The position numbers and the translations under genes are program-made. Shown one piece after another: positions 5,911 to 7,931 of a DNA stretch of 7,931 nucleotides (positions are counted from its first letter, which is position 1; every line of letters begins with the position of its first letter). The DNA is from Bryobacterales bacterium (GTDB lineage Bacteria; Cyanobacteriota; Vampirovibrionia; Obscuribacterales; Obscuribacteraceae): assembly GCA_903970295.1 (NCBI GenBank), contig CAJCHQ010000545.1, forward strand, positions 1 to 7,931, in the 5' to 3' direction. A model generated the notes under the pieces. That model saw nothing but the letters and a program-made list of their open reading frames with translations, was not told where the DNA came from and ran no database searches.

Positions 5911-7140
5911 TCAACGAACGCCTTGATGCTCTGCCACAGGCAAAGGCGGAATCGGCAGGTCTTCACCCAGGTCTGCTTCCAGCTCCTGAGGCGGGACCTC
6001 GCTGCGCATGGACTCGGCCGCGACATCGCTCGTTGAAGGTTGACCCGAACGCGGAGTCAATTCGACCGAATCCAGCTTCCCATCAGGGCGGTACTTCAAG
6101 GTTACAGAATCATAGTCGACACCGCTAATGGTGACATCAGTGCGGTCGTCTTGCTGCAGTCTACCGTTCTCGAAACTAAGTTTTCGGCGGGTTTCGCCGT
6201 CTTTGTCGAACTCAGCCACGCGCCACAAGTCGAAACTTGTTTTGCCGTCTTCACGCTTGAGTCCCCACAATTGGTTGTAGAGAATCTTCTCGCCGGTTGC
6301 GTCGAAATATCGAACCACCAAATTGTATTTGGTGATCGACATCGTCGATGACAGAGTGCCATCGATGCGGTAGAAATTAGCCACCGTACCTTGATAGTTA
6401 GAGTCACTGGTCATACGCACTTTTGCCGTGCCGGGGTAGTACGCCACGATTGTCGCTACGATCGCCCGAATGCCCTGGTGCTTAACTTTGAGCACTTGCT
6501 TGTGCCGGTCGAACCAGGTCGTGGTGCCGGTGCCATCGTCGTTCAAAACATAGGCACTGAACAAAGATTGGTCTTCCCGATAACGGTCCTCGCGCACCAA
6601 CTTCGGCTCGAAATTGGTGGCGAAGAGATCGGGAGCGAACCAATCTTCAAGTTGAATATTGACACCACCGGCAAAATAATGACGAACGCGGTATTCGCCA
6701 TTTGGCATAAGCATGCCCCAGCAGGTGCGGAAACCATCAGCATCGAAAGCGCTGTCACCGATTTTGGTTTTGCCGTCGGCAGCGAATGCCACGCCGTTTT
6801 TGAGCAGAGGCAGTGAATTCGGCTCAGCACCCGGCAACAGAGGGTAATACTCCACCTGCGCTGCCGTTGTCTGATCGGGTCGCATATAAGTATCGATGCG
6901 ACCACCATTACTCTGCTCGTCCCAAACCACTCTTCCGCCTCCAGGCTGAGCGAGTGCGAAATCCAGGGCGTCGACATGGCTATGCTGCTGGGCAGGAAAC
7001 AGGCTGGTGCCCATCGCCGTCTCTCGCGAGCCCCCCGCTAAAGTAATTAAGCCGGCAGCGGGAGCGGCATCAAAAACATAGATGCCCACACTCGCCAAAA
7101 CCAGGGCGAACACCAATCCGAAACACATGAGTAACTTCAT
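5911..7140 (-). CDS. P6: exported beta-repeat paralog, subtype B, 409 aa, function unknown
   Basis: The ATG at 7140 follows a perfect AGGAGG (7146-7151) by 5 nt. The N-terminus is MKLL plus a hydrophobic stretch to about residue 23, a signal peptide or anchor. The N-terminal Y-P motif of P1-P5 is not recognisable. The core retains RIDTYMRPDQT (81-91), EYYP (97-100), FAADGKTKIGD (119-129), MPNGEY (145-150), YFAGG (155-159), VLNDDGTGT (198-206), FDRHK (210), YYPGTA (234-239), YRIDGTL (257-263) and FDATG (279-283). After that it departs from P2-P5: the WFFTRVEE and WSYxEF motifs are absent. Instead it has DVTISGVDYDSVTLKYRPDG (335-354), which P7 shares. The tail is EVPPQELEADLGEDLPIPP (381-399). 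It lies 60 nt after P7, so the two are probably co-transcribed. The stop is TGA. Confidence 0.9.
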   Translation of the reverse strand: MKLLMCFGLVFALVLASVGIYVFDAAPAAGLITLAGGSRETAMGTSLFPAQQHSHVDALDFALAQPGGGRVVWDEQSNGGRIDTYMRPDQTTAAQVEYYPLLPGAEPNSLPLLKNGVAFAADGKTKIGDSAFDADGFRTCWGMLMPNGEYRVRHYFAGGVNIQLEDWFAPDLFATNFEPKLVREDRYREDQSLFSAYVLNDDGTGTTTWFDRHKQVLKVKHQGIRAIVATIVAYYPGTAKVRMTSDSNYQGTVANFYRIDGTLSSTMSITKYNLVVRYFDATGEKILYNQLWGLKREDGKTSFDLWRVAEFDKDGETRRKLSFENGRLQQDDRTDVTISGVDYDSVTLKYRPDGKLDSVELTPRSGQPSTSDVAAESMRSEVPPQELEADLGEDLPIPPLPVAEHQGVR

Positions 7141-7200
7141 TTTAGCCTCCTGTCTGGTTGTTCGCCCTGGTAGTCTGGCACTGCAGTTTGTGCAAATGCT

Positions 7201-7931
7201 TCAGGGCACGCAACAGTACTCGCCATAACCACCGTAGCCATAGAAGGGGGGTGGCAATGGCAAATTGTCGCTCGTGTCGAGGACGAAATCGGCAACAGGC
7301 AGCGTCGATTTGACGTCCTCTACTCGATTCGGCGCCTCTGTTTTGCTGATTGTGCCATCCTTGACCGAATACAAGATCTTGGTCAGAACACTATCTTCCG
7401 GGCGATAGTCATATTCGACACGGGCATATTTGACACCGTTAATGGTGACATTCATGCGTGTGACCTGATCTACTTTCCCGTCGCTGATCCTCACCGTCAC
7501 AGCATCCTCACCATCTGGTCCTTTCTCTTTAATCTGAGTCAGAGTCCAGCTGTAATTGTCCACCTCGACCCCGTTCACCGTCTGACTGGTGAAGGTGCCT
7601 AAAGTGTAATCTCTCTCCAACACAGGCTTTGTACCGGTCGAGTCGAAGCAAATGACCGTCAAGTTGTAGCGAGACATATCCCAGGTGCACTCGAGCGTGC
7701 CATCGGGGCGAAAGAACTTGGCCGACGTCGAAGAAGACGACGTGGTGCTTTCAACTCTCAGCTGCTTTGTGCCGGGATAATAGATAAGCACAGTTTCCCC
7801 GTCGGTCTGGTTATAGCCGGCGCCCGTGTGCGTCACCTTGAGTACCTGCGTGCTCGTGTCGTACTCGGTCATCGTGCGGCTGGAATCAGAATTGAGCACG
7901 CTCAAAGCGGCGAGCTGGCGGGTGGGGAAGA
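7201..7931 (-). CDS. P7: array paralog, subtype B, C-terminal 242 residues (N-terminus beyond the right edge)
   Basis: The frame is open to the window edge; the first complete visible codon ends at 7929, and an in-frame TTG at 7905 is internal sequence, not a start. Family landmarks continue in order: SVLNSDSSRT (residues 10-19 of the visible part), YDTST (23), YYPGTKQLRVEST (50-62), FRPDGTL (73-79) and CFDSTG (94-99). The C-terminal half matches P6, with DQVTRMNVTINGVKYARVEY followed by YRPED, so P7 and P6 form subtype B. The tail has DNLPLPPP, a variant of DLPIP, and then an unusual Gly/Tyr-rich tip ending YCCVP. The two adjacent cysteines at the tip are unique in the visible array. The stop is TGA, 60 nt before P6, and no strong hairpin occurs in that gap. 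Function is unknown. Confidence 0.87.
   Translation of the reverse strand, partial: FPTRQLAALSVLNSDSSRTMTEYDTSTQVLKVTHTGAGYNQTDGETVLIYYPGTKQLRVESTTSSSSTSAKFFRPDGTLECTWDMSRYNLTVICFDSTGTKPVLERDYTLGTFTSQTVNGVEVDNYSWTLTQIKEKGPDGEDAVTVRISDGKVDQVTRMNVTINGVKYARVEYDYRPEDSVLTKILYSVKDGTISKTEAPNRVEDVKSTLPVADFVLDTSDNLPLPPPFYGYGGYGEYCCVP

Larger units (their letters stand above)
1..7931 (-). other. Tandem array of at least seven paralogous exported-protein genes
   Basis: Seven consecutive minus-strand genes encode homologous proteins. This is seen from shared motifs in fixed order: a Y-P motif near residue 53, LRxDxT...EYFP, FAxDG, YFxDG, LNxDSS, YYPGxK, FRPDGTL, FDATG and a terminal DLPIP-like tail. The copies are well diverged, with many substitutions between the motifs, so this is an old duplication series and not an assembly artefact of near-identical repeats. 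The array runs off both edges, so its true size is unknown. No gene of another family interrupts it. Confidence 0.93.

Noticed and set aside
7141..7200. Hairpin or promoter in the P7-P6 gap
   Set aside because: Only 4-bp pairings are found, and the 60-nt gap is mostly the Shine-Dalgarno region. I could not support a regulatory element.
1..7931. CRISPR array or mobile element as the cause of the repetition
   Set aside because: The repetition is at the level of whole coding genes of about 1.3 kb with diverged DNA. There are no short direct repeats with spacers, terminal inverted repeats or transposase motifs.

Overview
The window is almost entirely one tandem array of related genes, all on the minus strand. 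It holds five complete-length copies, one of them frameshifted, and a partial copy at each edge. I number them P7 (entering at the right edge) to P1 (leaving at the left edge), so transcription runs P7 to P1. Each intact copy encodes a 409-435 residue protein. Each visible N-terminus is a short basic or polar stretch followed by a hydrophobic segment of about 20 residues (Sec signal peptide or membrane anchor). A beta-rich core of short aromatic/D-G repeats follows, and the protein ends in a proline-rich tail with a DLPIP-like motif. I do not recognise a characterised family. The core loosely resembles YwqK/MORN-type or YD-type repeats, so an exported, beta-repeat protein family of unknown function is as far as I will go.

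Layout by ascending coordinate: P1 N-terminus (1-194), P2 (286-1569), P3 (1632-2939), P4 with a frameshift (3104-4383), P5 (4457-5740), P6 (5911-7140), P7 C-terminal part (7201-7931). Gaps are 60-170 nt and hold no other genes. Five of the six gaps carry a stable hairpin 3-16 nt after the upstream stop codon. Only the one after P6 has a short T-run, so it is the only one resembling an intrinsic terminator. P6 and P7 share a distinct C-terminal half, while P2-P5 share another. That split falls at the 170-nt P6/P5 gap, which also has a second, longer inverted repeat. I infer two transcription units of two subtypes: (...P7-P6) and (P5-P4-P3-P2-P1...).

The host is a bacterium, judged from strong Shine-Dalgarno sequences, ATG starts, compact same-strand genes and Sec-type N-termini. 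Base composition looks close to 50% G+C by eye. All six visible stop codons are TGA. The lineage cannot be fixed from this window; a large-genome environmental bacterium (for example an Obscuribacterales-like or planctomycete-like organism) is only a guess. There are no RNA genes, insertion sequences, CRISPR arrays or recognisable housekeeping genes here.
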